DNA of 64,000 bases, taken from Natronolimnohabitans sp. A-GB9. Lineage in GTDB: Archaea > Halobacteriota > Halobacteria > Halobacteriales > Natrialbaceae. Below, one piece after another: positions 16,373 through 24,761 of the stretch. The notes under the pieces were generated by a model that did not search any database, was not told where the DNA came from, and was given only the letters and a program-made list of their open reading frames with translations. The DNA lies in assembly GCF_030848565.1 (NCBI RefSeq), contig NZ_JAVDDV010000005.1, positions 186,001-250,000 of the forward strand, in the 5' to 3' direction. The first letter of the stretch is position 1, and each line of letters opens with the position of its first letter. Position numbers and translations under genes: made by a program.

Positions 16373-17029
16373 CTACTCGCCGAACAGCGACGGCGAGTCG
16401 TTGTCCTGCGACGGAGACAGGTCGTAGCCGGGCTGGAGGTCGTTGGGATCGAGACTGAGGAGATACGTGTCGGCCTCGACGGTGCCCTCGATTAGCCAGC
16501 CGACGCCCTCGTAGAAGGGGTGGTCGGCCATCTCCTGGATGTCCGTCGCGAGCTGGGGGAGCCACCAGCCGTGAGCTGCCAGGAACGCTCGGCGGAGTTC
16601 GTCGGCACCGTCGCGGGCCAGTATCTCGAGGGCGGCGAGTTCGACGGCGGCGTGGTCGGCTTCCTCGCGGAGCTGTTCGGAGGGGCGGATGCCGAGGTCG
16701 CGATAGGAGCGTTTGACCGCCGCGAGGGGTTCGCCGAGGTAGTCGTCGGCGTACCACGACTCGTGGATCTGCATCCGTGGGCGTGGCCCGACGAACAGCC
16801 GGGTGTGGACGCGTTTGAGTTCGTCGGCGGCGTCGGACGGGTCGTCGACACCGGATTGCCACGTTTGGAGCAGCCGGTAGCCGTTCGAAAGCGCCTGTGG
16901 CGAGGCCTCTCTGGGGAACTCCTCGGCGACGAGCCGTTCGACTGCCGCCTCGTCCGGTGGGTCCGCGAGCACGCCCGACAGAAAGGCGTACAGATCCGCG
17001 ATCTCGGTGGTCTCGTTCGTTCGTGTCAT
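16373..17029 (-). CDS. TorD/DmsD-family molybdoenzyme maturation chaperone
   Basis: 218 aa, all-helical, with the family's central motif HTRLFVGPRPRMQIHESWY (about residues 75-93), followed by VKRSYRDLGI and EEADHAAVELAALEIL (about 122-137), the E-x2-DH helix that typifies the family. These chaperones bind the Tat signal and help cofactor insertion into the catalytic subunit. Last gene of the fdhA-fdhB-nrfD-torD operon, 75 bp after nrfD. The client is most likely the twin-arginine FdhA. Confidence 0.9.
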   Translation of the reverse strand: MTRTNETTEIADLYAFLSGVLADPPDEAAVERLVAEEFPREASPQALSNGYRLLQTWQSGVDDPSDAADELKRVHTRLFVGPRPRMQIHESWYADDYLGEPLAAVKRSYRDLGIRPSEQLREEADHAAVELAALEILARDGADELRRAFLAAHGWWLPQLATDIQEMADHPFYEGVGWLIEGTVEADTYLLSLDPNDLQPGYDLSPSQDNDSPSLFGE

Positions 17030-17104
17030 AGTCGTTCGAGTGCGTGAAAACGGCAGATCGAGTTAAATCAGTTGATCGTGAGAGCTCGGTCGAATCGAAC
17101 CGTC

Positions 17105-18196
17105 CTACATCGGGAGCGGGAGCGGCGCGAACTCGGCGGCCATCAGGTACGCCAGCGCGAGCGCGACCTTTCCGACGACCACCAGCGCCGCCGCAGCGAC
17201 GTAGGCCCCCGTAGCCGCGGCCGGCGAGAGCGCGCCACGGCGCTGGCCGACGACAGCCCCGACCGACAGCAGGATCGGCACCACCAGTCCGCCGACGACA
17301 GCGCCGCCGACGAACAGCGTCGCGTGCGTGCTCAGCAGGTTCTCGACGGCCGGTTCGGCGGCCGGAAGCTGCTCGGGCAGCAGCGTGATCGCGGCGAGAA
17401 CCGCCACGAGCGTCGCCACCAGTAGACCGGACGCCGCCAGCGAGTAGTTCTGGATCGTCCGACCGACGGGACGGTTCGCGATCGCTGCGAACCCGACCGC
17501 GACTGTCAGCCCCGCGGCAAGTCCGCCGAGGATCTTCACCGGGAGCAGGAACGTCGGATCCCACAGCGCCACTCGTTCGGTCGGACCGGAGCCGTAGGCC
17601 ATCGCCGAGTAGACCAACACGCCGGCGGCCAAGACGCCGAAGACGGCACCGATCCCGAGTCGAACCGTCTCCGACGGGCGAGTCTTGTCCGCAAGCGTGT
17701 CGAGCAGGTCCAGAAGACCGACCCGGCTGGCAACGCCGCGGATCCCGTTTGCCGTACTATCGCCCGTGGCCGCTCGAGCGGTGCCGTGGTCGGTTCCACC
17801 GTCGGCCGCGACGGCCCGGCGGTGTGGACGCTCCGTACCGAAGGCGGTCCACCCGAACATCAGGAACGCACCCAGGACGAAGCCCGCGATCAGGTACGTG
17901 CCAAGCGCCATCCACGAGCCCAGGTTCGTCATCGTCATCGGCAACATCAGCGCCCGGAACGGCGTCGCGAGGTGGGACAGCAGGACCGGCGGACCGATCG
18001 CCATCCCGAGGATTCCGGCGAGGTAGCCATACTGGGCGACCTGGCCGTGGCTCGGTTCGTTTCGCTTCTGAGAGAGGATATCTGCGATGTACCCCATCAG
18101 ATAGGCGCCACTGGCGATACCGATCATGGCGACGTAGAAGCCGACCTTCCAGCCCCACTCGGTGTACGGTAATTCGAACGTAACTTCGACTGGCAT
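17105..18196 (-). CDS. nrfD: NrfD/PsrC-type quinone-reactive membrane anchor subunit
   Basis: 363 aa with about nine to ten hydrophobic helices; helix 1 region is KVGFYVAMIGIASGAYLMGY (about residues 17-36). The pattern matches NrfD-family subunits that pass electrons between the Fe-S subunit and the (mena)quinone pool. It starts 6 bp after fdhB. Formate dehydrogenase-N normally uses a cytochrome b anchor (FdnI); here an NrfD-type anchor takes that place. An unusually Thr/Gly/Asp-rich loop around residues 125-155 separates two halves. Confidence 0.88.
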   Translation of the reverse strand: MPVEVTFELPYTEWGWKVGFYVAMIGIASGAYLMGYIADILSQKRNEPSHGQVAQYGYLAGILGMAIGPPVLLSHLATPFRALMLPMTMTNLGSWMALGTYLIAGFVLGAFLMFGWTAFGTERPHRRAVAADGGTDHGTARAATGDSTANGIRGVASRVGLLDLLDTLADKTRPSETVRLGIGAVFGVLAAGVLVYSAMAYGSGPTERVALWDPTFLLPVKILGGLAAGLTVAVGFAAIANRPVGRTIQNYSLAASGLLVATLVAVLAAITLLPEQLPAAEPAVENLLSTHATLFVGGAVVGGLVVPILLSVGAVVGQRRGALSPAAATGAYVAAAALVVVGKVALALAYLMAAEFAPLPLPM

Positions 18197-18202
18197 CGGT
18201 GA

Positions 18203-18805
18203 TCAGTCCCCCATGACTTCGTCCGCGTCGTCTCCGAAGACGATTCCGGCCGCCTCCTCGTTGAACGGCGTCGAGACGCCGTCTTCCTGGAGCTTTTCAG
18301 AGAGTTCGTCCGGCGTACCAAACAGCAACGCGTCGGTCGGACACTCCGAAGAGCAAGCCGGCTCGAGACCCTGTTCCTGACGCGGTTCGCAGGTCGTACA
18401 CTTGTCCATCAGGCCGTCGCTCTTGGCGCCCATCGGGCTCGACTCCTCGGCCTCGGGGACCTCCGCGTCGGGGTATTGGGGTGCGCCGAACGGACAGCCG
18501 ACGCCACAGTAGTGACAGCCGATACACTCGTCGGCCGCGACGCGGACGGTTCCGTCGTTACGGAACCGAAGCGCGTTCGTCGGACAGACGTCGATACACG
18601 GGGCTTCCGAGCAGTTGTAACACTGCATCGGTTTGTTCGTCTCGTTTTCGGTCCCGTGCTCGAGTGCGACGACCTGAATGCGGTCGCTTTCCGGCGGGAG
18701 GTCCCAGGTTCGCTGACAGGCGACTTCACAGGCGCCACAGTCGATACAGGACTCCCAGTTCGGGATGACTCGTGCCGTTCCACCGTCGGATTCTTGTGTG
18801 CTCAT
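18203..18805 (-). CDS. fdhB: four-cluster ferredoxin-type electron-transfer subunit
   Basis: 200 aa with sixteen cysteines in DmsB/PsrB order: CIDCGACEVAC (about residues 20-30), CYNCSEAPCIDVC (62-74), CIGCHYCGVGC (94-104), and CTTC...CSSEC (about 136-155). These predict four [4Fe-4S] clusters forming a wire between FdhA and NrfD. No signal peptide, so it would be co-exported with the Tat-bearing FdhA. It starts 24 bp after fdhA. The symbol is by role in this operon. Confidence 0.9.
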   Translation of the reverse strand: MSTQESDGGTARVIPNWESCIDCGACEVACQRTWDLPPESDRIQVVALEHGTENETNKPMQCYNCSEAPCIDVCPTNALRFRNDGTVRVAADECIGCHYCGVGCPFGAPQYPDAEVPEAEESSPMGAKSDGLMDKCTTCEPRQEQGLEPACSSECPTDALLFGTPDELSEKLQEDGVSTPFNEEAAGIVFGDDADEVMGD

Positions 18806-18829
18806 TGGTTTTCCTCTCGAGAGAGTAGT

Positions 18830-21811
18830 CTAGCGTTTGTCTCGCTCCATGCGCTGTTCTTGCCATCGGAGCTGGCGTTCGGACAGTTCGGGGATCTCGT
18901 CGTCGTCGGCGACCCGGACGTTACACAGCGTCGTCTTCGTCTCCTGCATCTGCGTCTCGCGGTCGTATGCCGGGGCCGTCCCGCAGTTGATCGACTCACC
19001 GATCACCAGTGGCTCCATCCCGTCCGGGACGGAGTCCGTGACCTTCTCGCCCTCGAGAATGCCTGCCCAGTGGTACGGGGCGAACGCGTGGTCGGGGGCG
19101 ACTCGCTCCGTGGGTCTGGCCTGGACGAACATCTCGGCGTGGGGCGTCGTCACGGCGATCCAGTCGCCCTCCTCAACGCCGAGTTCGTCAGCCACGTCGG
19201 GGTGGATCTCGAGGTACATCATCGGCGCACGCGAGGCGGTGCCCTGCGTGCTGCGGGTCACCGAGCCGGCGCCTTTGTGCTCGACCTGGCGACCCGAGGT
19301 GAGGACCATCGGATCGACGTCGCCGGCGTCCTCGAGCTCTTCGACGGCGTCGATGTTCTCCTGCTGGACCGCTGCGTTGTCGAGTTCGACGCGCCAGTGG
19401 TCCTCGACGCGGTCGTTACATGGGTAGTCGTCGACGAGGTCCGGCCGCGGCGTGACCGCCGGTTCGCGGTGGACGGGATACTCGTCGGTGAGGTTCCAGG
19501 CGCGCATCCGGGCCCGGCCACGTCCCCACACGGAGTCGGGCTGGGGATTGTCGAACTCTGCGTACTCCTCGGGATCGATGTCGACGTCGTAGTCCCCTTC
19601 GGCCAACTCGAGTGCGGTGTCGTAGACCGACTGGGTCTCGTCTTCTGCATACTCCATCGGGAGCGTCGCGGCGGCTGGGTTCTCGGGGTCTGGAAGGACC
19701 GTCGAGTAGCCGGGGTACTGTGGGACGCCTTCGATCTCGCCGTCCCACCAGTCGGGCTCGTAGGGATCCCGAAGCAGATCCTGGTCGTCCGGCCCCTCGA
19801 CGCCCCAGCGAGCGCGGAAGTCCATCCCGCCCTCGGAGGGATGTTTCGCCGCGTCGTAGAGGATCGGTGTTCCGGGGTGGTCCTCGTGCCAGCACGGCCA
19901 CGGCAGTCCGTAGTACTCGCCGTCCTGGACGCCGTCGACCTCGTCCTCGTCGACGTCGAGGTCGTCGAAATCGACCTGCAGGTCCTCCGCGCTGAAAAGA
20001 TGGGAGTTCTCCTGGTGGGCCTTGAGCCGTTCTGGCGTGTGGCCGACGTAACCAACAGAGCGAACGCCGAGGTTGAACTCGCGAGTGACGTCCTCGACTT
20101 CGTCGTAGTCGAAGTGGTCGCCGAAGCCGAGTCGATCGGCGAACTCACACAGCAGCTTCCAGTCTTTCTTGGCGTCGTGTCGGGGCTCGATGGCCTGCGA
20201 GCGCCACTGGATCTGTCGGCCGGTGTTGACGACGCTACCGGATTCCTCGAGGTTGGTTCCGACCGGCAGCATGTAGACGTCGGTGTCGCTCTCGGCGAGT
20301 TCGGCGACCTGATTCGGGAAGACGTCGATGTTGACGATGAAGTCGAGCTCGTTGACCGCTTCGCGGACCTTCCCGTACTCGGTGAGCGAGGCGAGCCCGT
20401 GGCCCCAGAAGATCGCCGCGCGGAGGGGATCGGGCTGGTAGATCTCCCAGTCGTCGTCTAGTACGCCTTCGTACCAGCGGGCGACGGTGAAGCCGTTTTT
20501 CTCCATCAGGTCGGTCGAGTGGAACCGATCGACCAGTTCGTCGTAGCTGATCTCGCCGGAGGTACTGTTCGTCTCCGACCAGACGTTCGCCCAGTGCTCC
20601 CAGGCGCCGGGATCGAGGCCGTAGTAGCCCGGCAGGGTACTCGAGTCGACGCCGAGGTCGGTCGCCCCCTGGACGTTGTCGTGACCGCGGAAGATCGGCG
20701 TTCCGCCGCCGGGCTGGGCGGCGTGGCCGAGCGTCAGGTTCAACATCGCGTACGCCCGGACGTTGCCGGTCGCGTTGTTGTGCTGGGTGCCACCCATCGC
20801 CCACTCGACGCAGCTGACGTCTGCGTCGGCCAGCTCTTCGGCGAGTTCCATCAGCTCTTCCTCCTCGATCCCACAGATGTCCGAGACGGTCTCGAGGTCG
20901 TACTCGTGGAGGATCTCCTCGCGGAACTCCTGCCAGTCGACCACGCGGCTCTCGATGAACTCCTCGTCGTGGGCCTCGAGGTTTTCAACGATGTGGTAGA
21001 TGAGGCCGTAGATGAACGCGACGTCGGTGCCCGAGCGGAACTGGTAGTAGTCGTCGGCAGCAGCCGCGGTCTTGGTGTACCGTGGCTCGGCGACGATGTG
21101 TTTGCCGCCGTTTTGCTGGGCCTCCTGGAAGTACTGCCACGCGACTGGGTGGCTCTCGAGGGGGTTGTGCCCGATGATGAGGTTGACGTCGACGTTGCGC
21201 ATGTCGTTTGAGTTGTTCGTCATCGCGCCGACGCCCCACGTGTTCGCGATGCCCTCGACGGTCGTCGAGTGGCAGATCCGCGCCTGGTGGTCGATGTTGT
21301 TCGTCCCGTAGAACGCAGCCAGCTTGCGGATCAGGTAGGCGGCCTCGTTGCTGTGTTTCGCGGAGCCGGCCCAGAACGTCGCGTGAGGACCGGTCTCTTC
21401 GCGGATGTCGTCGAGGCGGCCGGCGATCTCGTCTAGAATCTCGTCCCAGTCCATCGCCTCCCACTCGCCGTCGACGAGTTTCAGCGGCCGTTTGAGCCGC
21501 TGCTCGGAGTTGACCGATTGGGTCAGCGATGCGCCTTTCGAACAGAGTCCGCCCTGGTTGACCGGGTTGTCTTCCCAGGGCTCCTGTCCGACGACCGCGT
21601 CCTCTTCGACACCGACCTGCAGTCCACAGCCGACCGAGCAATGTGTACAGACCGTTTTGACTAGTTCGTCGCCTGCCTCCGGCGATACGGTATCGCTGTC
21701 GTCACCACCTCGTTCGAGTAACGTTCGTCCGCCGACCGCTGCCGCGAGCGATCCGGCAGCACCGGCTTTGAGGAATCCTCGCCGGTCGAGGTCGATCGTC
21801 GACTTTGACAT
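18830..21811 (-). CDS. fdhA: molybdopterin formate dehydrogenase catalytic subunit (Cys type, Tat-exported)
   Basis: 993 aa. Tat signal DRRGFLKAGAAGSLAAAV (about residues 9-26). A [4Fe-4S] motif is formed by Cys55, Cys58, Cys62 and Cys90. The active-site segment QARICHSTTVEG has Cys180-His181 where E. coli FdnG has selenocysteine-His, and continues GVGAMTNNSNDMRN, very close to FdnG. This strongly favours formate dehydrogenase over DMSO or polysulfide reductases. It should oxidise formate to CO2 outside the cytoplasmic membrane and feed electrons to quinone via FdhB and NrfD. It binds Mo or W bis-MGD. A divergent AOR homologue starts 232 bp away. Confidence 0.88.
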   Translation of the reverse strand: MSKSTIDLDRRGFLKAGAAGSLAAAVGGRTLLERGGDDSDTVSPEAGDELVKTVCTHCSVGCGLQVGVEEDAVVGQEPWEDNPVNQGGLCSKGASLTQSVNSEQRLKRPLKLVDGEWEAMDWDEILDEIAGRLDDIREETGPHATFWAGSAKHSNEAAYLIRKLAAFYGTNNIDHQARICHSTTVEGIANTWGVGAMTNNSNDMRNVDVNLIIGHNPLESHPVAWQYFQEAQQNGGKHIVAEPRYTKTAAAADDYYQFRSGTDVAFIYGLIYHIVENLEAHDEEFIESRVVDWQEFREEILHEYDLETVSDICGIEEEELMELAEELADADVSCVEWAMGGTQHNNATGNVRAYAMLNLTLGHAAQPGGGTPIFRGHDNVQGATDLGVDSSTLPGYYGLDPGAWEHWANVWSETNSTSGEISYDELVDRFHSTDLMEKNGFTVARWYEGVLDDDWEIYQPDPLRAAIFWGHGLASLTEYGKVREAVNELDFIVNIDVFPNQVAELAESDTDVYMLPVGTNLEESGSVVNTGRQIQWRSQAIEPRHDAKKDWKLLCEFADRLGFGDHFDYDEVEDVTREFNLGVRSVGYVGHTPERLKAHQENSHLFSAEDLQVDFDDLDVDEDEVDGVQDGEYYGLPWPCWHEDHPGTPILYDAAKHPSEGGMDFRARWGVEGPDDQDLLRDPYEPDWWDGEIEGVPQYPGYSTVLPDPENPAAATLPMEYAEDETQSVYDTALELAEGDYDVDIDPEEYAEFDNPQPDSVWGRGRARMRAWNLTDEYPVHREPAVTPRPDLVDDYPCNDRVEDHWRVELDNAAVQQENIDAVEELEDAGDVDPMVLTSGRQVEHKGAGSVTRSTQGTASRAPMMYLEIHPDVADELGVEEGDWIAVTTPHAEMFVQARPTERVAPDHAFAPYHWAGILEGEKVTDSVPDGMEPLVIGESINCGTAPAYDRETQMQETKTTLCNVRVADDDEIPELSERQLRWQEQRMERDKR

Positions 21812-21836
21812 TGTTCGCCTGAATTGGCTTGTCGAT

Positions 21837-21847
21837 CATAAATATAC
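21837..21847 (-). promoter_or_regulatory. TATA box for the fdh operon
   Basis: Leftward-reading GTATATTTATG centred about 30 bp before the fdhA ATG, consistent with a leaderless or nearly leaderless transcript. Confidence 0.5.
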
Positions 21848-21974
21848 CGAAGAATGAGGGGAATCTTTGTGAGTATACCGCACATTCACTCGTCTTGCTA
21901 ACGATAGGACTCGGCATTCGGATTTATGATACCTGGCGCGTATCGCATAATGTGGTTGTTTTCGACGTTCACGT

Positions 21975-21988
21975 TTCGAATATTCGAA
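21975..21988. promoter_or_regulatory. 14-bp perfect palindrome in the fdh/aor divergent promoter
   Basis: TTCGAATATTCGAA is perfectly self-complementary and AT-rich in a GC-rich genome. It lies about 24-37 bp upstream of the AOR TATA box (22012-22018) and about 130 bp upstream of the fdh TATA box. Candidate operator for a dimeric regulator controlling one or both divergent transcripts. Confidence 0.45.
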
Positions 21989-22011
21989 CATATCGCTTCT
22001 CCCACCGTGAC

Positions 22012-22018
22012 TTTTAAT
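22012..22018 (+). promoter_or_regulatory. TATA box for the AOR-like gene
   Basis: TTTTAAT centred about 29 bp before the ATG at 22044, predicting a leaderless transcript. Confidence 0.5.
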
Positions 22019-22043
22019 CCTCCGACACCGCGAATATCCCGTC

Positions 22044-23846
22044 ATGGACAGGATGCTGCGGGTCGATCTCTCCGCAGGGAGCGTGACGAGCGAGGAGATC
22101 CCCGCACGGTGGCTCGAGAAGTACGTCGGGGGAAAAGGTGTCGGCGCTCGCTACCTCTACGAGGAACTCGAGCCCGGCACGGACGCACACGCTCCGGAGA
22201 ACGTCCTGTTGTTCATGCTGGGGCCGCTGACGGGGTATACGCCCGGTGAGCAGCGGTACGCAGCGATCACGAAGTCCCCGCTGACGGGGGCGTTTCTGGA
22301 CTCCTACAGCGGCGGCACGTTCCCCGAACGCCTGGCCGGGTCGCTCGACGGTCACATGGGCGTTCTCGTCACCGGCGAGGCCGACGACCCCGTCGTCCTC
22401 TCGGTCGACGACGGCGAGGCGACACTCGAGTCGGCCGACGACCTGTGGGGTCTCGACGCCGAGGCGACCTGCGAGCGGTTCCCCGACGCCGCGGTCGCCT
22501 GCGTCGGCCCAGCCGGGGAAAACGGCGTACAGTACGCGACGATCGCCTCCGACGGTGGCGACCACCACGCCGGCCGGGGCGGGGCCGGCACCGTAATGGG
22601 ATCGAAGAACCTGAAGGCGATCGTCGCACACGGCACTGCGCCGGAGGGACTCTCGGATCTGCGGGAGCGATACGGCGAGGCGTTTGCCGAGAGCGAGGCC
22701 GGTCGGTGGCTCGCGGCCAGCGACACCTTGGAGACGGTCGACTTCGCAAACGAGGTCGGCGTCCTCCCGACACGGGGCTGGCAGGAGAGCAGTTTCGAGG
22801 GCGTCGACGAGATCGGTATCGAACGGGTTCGTGAGGCAGCGACCGGCCGAGAGCGACCCGACGATCACGTCCCAGGCGGGTTTCGCGTCGACAGCGACGA
22901 GGGTGAAAGCGTTCCCCGCGGCGCCACACCGATCGTCCTCGGAGCCGGACTCGGCATCGACGACTTCGACGCCGTCGCGATGCTCGGGGCGATCTGCGAT
23001 CGGCTCGCGATGGACGTGATTACGGCCGGGAACGCGGTCGCGTGGGCAGTGCGGGCGAGTCAGGAAGGGCTGATCGATCGCGATCTCTCCTTTGGCGACG
23101 AGACCGCCGCACGAGAACTCATCGAGGAGATCGCCGATCGCTCGACGCCGCTTGGCGACGCGCTCGCGGACGGCGTCGACCGGGCCGCCGAGCAGTACGG
23201 CGGCGAGGACCTCATTCCGACCGTGAAAGGGATGGAACTTTCCTCGTACGATCCGCGAAATGCCGAAACGATGGCCCTCGCCTACGCCACGAGCGACCGC
23301 GGGGGCTGTCACCGCCGCGCCCGGCCGGTCGAACTCGAGCCAGTCACTAGCATGGACCGCAGCCGGGAGGCCCGGGTCACCGCCGTCGTCGAGGAACAGA
23401 ACCGGCGGGCGCTGTTGTGGAGTCTGATCGCGGACGACTTCCTAGAGGAGGTGTTGGAAGCAGGCCACGCCGCCGAGTGGTTGTCGGCCGTCGGCTACGA
23501 CCACGACCCCGAGTCGCTGTCGCGGGTCGGCGAACGGATCTGGACGCTGGTTCGGCTGTTCAACGTCCGAGAGGGGTTCTCCCGGATCGACGACGAACTC
23601 CCACCGCCGTTGACCGACCCGCTCGAGGACGCGACCGACTCGAGCGACGGAACCGGCGGCGACGGTATCGAACAGGAAGCGTTCGACGCGCTTCTCGAGG
23701 CATACTACGCGGCCAGAGACTGGGACCGACGTGGACGGCCGACCGCCGACCTCCTCCAGCGACTGGACCTGACGACCGTCCCCGACGAGTCGACGCCGGT
23801 CCCGTCGACGGCCGATGACGATCGAACAACGGACACTCGAAGATGA
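22044..23846 (+). CDS. aldehyde ferredoxin oxidoreductase family protein lacking the Fe-S ligands
   Basis: 600 aa, normal AOR length. Family landmarks are intact: GPLTGYTPGEQRYAAITKSP (about residues 60-79), AGRGGAGTVMGSKNLKAI (about 186-203), GLGIDDFDAV and YATSDRGGCHRRA. The CxxCxxxC motif that should lie near residues 275-285 is replaced by DDHVPGGFRV, and the later cluster cysteine region reads SLIADDFLEE. The whole protein has only four scattered Cys (143, 153, 318, 422). The first pterin loop is DRLAMDV rather than DxxGLD. It may bind tungsto- or molybdopterin without a cluster, or be non-enzymatic. It overlaps the next gene by ATGA. Confidence 0.85.
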   Translation: MDRMLRVDLSAGSVTSEEIPARWLEKYVGGKGVGARYLYEELEPGTDAHAPENVLLFMLGPLTGYTPGEQRYAAITKSPLTGAFLDSYSGGTFPERLAGSLDGHMGVLVTGEADDPVVLSVDDGEATLESADDLWGLDAEATCERFPDAAVACVGPAGENGVQYATIASDGGDHHAGRGGAGTVMGSKNLKAIVAHGTAPEGLSDLRERYGEAFAESEAGRWLAASDTLETVDFANEVGVLPTRGWQESSFEGVDEIGIERVREAATGRERPDDHVPGGFRVDSDEGESVPRGATPIVLGAGLGIDDFDAVAMLGAICDRLAMDVITAGNAVAWAVRASQEGLIDRDLSFGDETAARELIEEIADRSTPLGDALADGVDRAAEQYGGEDLIPTVKGMELSSYDPRNAETMALAYATSDRGGCHRRARPVELEPVTSMDRSREARVTAVVEEQNRRALLWSLIADDFLEEVLEAGHAAEWLSAVGYDHDPESLSRVGERIWTLVRLFNVREGFSRIDDELPPPLTDPLEDATDSSDGTGGDGIEQEAFDALLEAYYAARDWDRRGRPTADLLQRLDLTTVPDESTPVPSTADDDRTTDTRR

Positions 23847-24604
23847 CTGATAGTATCGATCTCGACGAGATGGACGTCGGCGACGACGACGAACAGGCGG
23901 ACGATGCGAACCACGGCGACTGGCTCTGGCGCGGTGAGGGCGATCCGGACGACGAGCCAGGGCCCCAGTGGAGCAGTGCGTCGTCGACGACCCGAAACGA
24001 GGACGAATCGACCGACTCGAGCGAACCGACGGCTGACACGAACGCAGACCCGACGGCCGAGACCGACGACGCGGAGTCGGCAACGCGACCGGCGACGCCG
24101 AAAGTGCCGGGCGATCCCACGGGTCCCGTCGGTGTCCCCGAAGAGAAAGGCGGCTCCGGCGGTGGATCGCCGTCCCAACAGGAGGGCCACGCCTCGAGTG
24201 ACGCTTCCGCTCGGACCACCGACCACGGCGAGAGCACGGAGCCCGACGACATGACGCTGGCACTGACCTACGAGGCGATCAACCGGCTCGCGGATCCACA
24301 GTTCGTGATCGCCGACGCCCGCGGCTGGGCCGACTGGATCGGCATCGTCGGCACCGTCTCCACGCCGGCGATCCGGAAGTTCCAGCGCGACGAGGGGATC
24401 GATCTCGACTTCTTCGGCGGCTCCGAAACCGGACCGGCCCAGCGGCTGGCCGACGTCACGCCGGAGTCGATGTTCTACGCCGATCGGATGGTCCTGGTCG
24501 GCGTCTCGGACGACGAGGAGATCGCCGAGGCCGCCGACTGGGAGTTCGTTCCCCTCGAGACGGCCGCCGAAAAGGCCGGCTGGGAGATCGAGTTCGCGGA
24601 GTAG
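23843..24604 (+). CDS. conserved haloarchaeal protein, disordered N-half plus globular C-half
   Basis: 253 aa. Residues 1-135 are acidic and low-complexity (Asp/Glu/Ser/Thr/Gly). Residues about 136-253 form a compact domain starting MTLALTYEAINRLADPQFVI, with RGWADWIGIVGTV and several Trp. No motif I can assign. The start overlaps the AOR-like stop by 4 bp (ATGA), so the two are co-translated and probably work together, perhaps as a scaffold or partner subunit; that is inference from context only. Confidence 0.75.
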   Translation: MTDSIDLDEMDVGDDDEQADDANHGDWLWRGEGDPDDEPGPQWSSASSTTRNEDESTDSSEPTADTNADPTAETDDAESATRPATPKVPGDPTGPVGVPEEKGGSGGGSPSQQEGHASSDASARTTDHGESTEPDDMTLALTYEAINRLADPQFVIADARGWADWIGIVGTVSTPAIRKFQRDEGIDLDFFGGSETGPAQRLADVTPESMFYADRMVLVGVSDDEEIAEAADWEFVPLETAAEKAGWEIEFAE

Positions 24605-24606
24605 TA

Positions 24607-24761
24607 TGAAAATCACTGCACACCCGATCGACAGATAGCGTCGTGATCGGTGTGTCCCTCGGTTCATACGGTTTACTGTACGTCATTGCCGGCGTAACCG
24701 CCGCCCGGGTCGCGGTTACGCCGGTACATCGGTACAGCAATCCGTATCAGTAGCTACTCTA
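24607..24761. repeat. T-family element (copy T3) split by an R element
   Basis: The left part (about 24607-24663) contains the T core hairpin CACACCCGATCG / GATCGGTGTG; the right end GTAGCTACTCTA (24750-24761) follows directly after R3. Thus R3 appears inserted in T3. The last bases (CTA) supply the TAG stop of leftward mutS. Confidence 0.6.
24664..24749. repeat. R-family palindromic element, copy R3
   Basis: An 86-bp palindrome, TCATACGG...CCGTATCA, with arms CCGGCGTAACCGC and GCGGTTACGCCGG around a CCCGGG centre. It lies between the convergent gene ending at 24604 and mutS ending at 24759, inside a T-type element. Confidence 0.85.

Noticed and set aside
18476-20461. 661-codon rightward frame opposite fdhA/fdhB
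   Set aside because: It is antisense to two clearly homologous genes with intact motifs; composition (Val/Asp/Arg/Gly) is that of a shadow frame.
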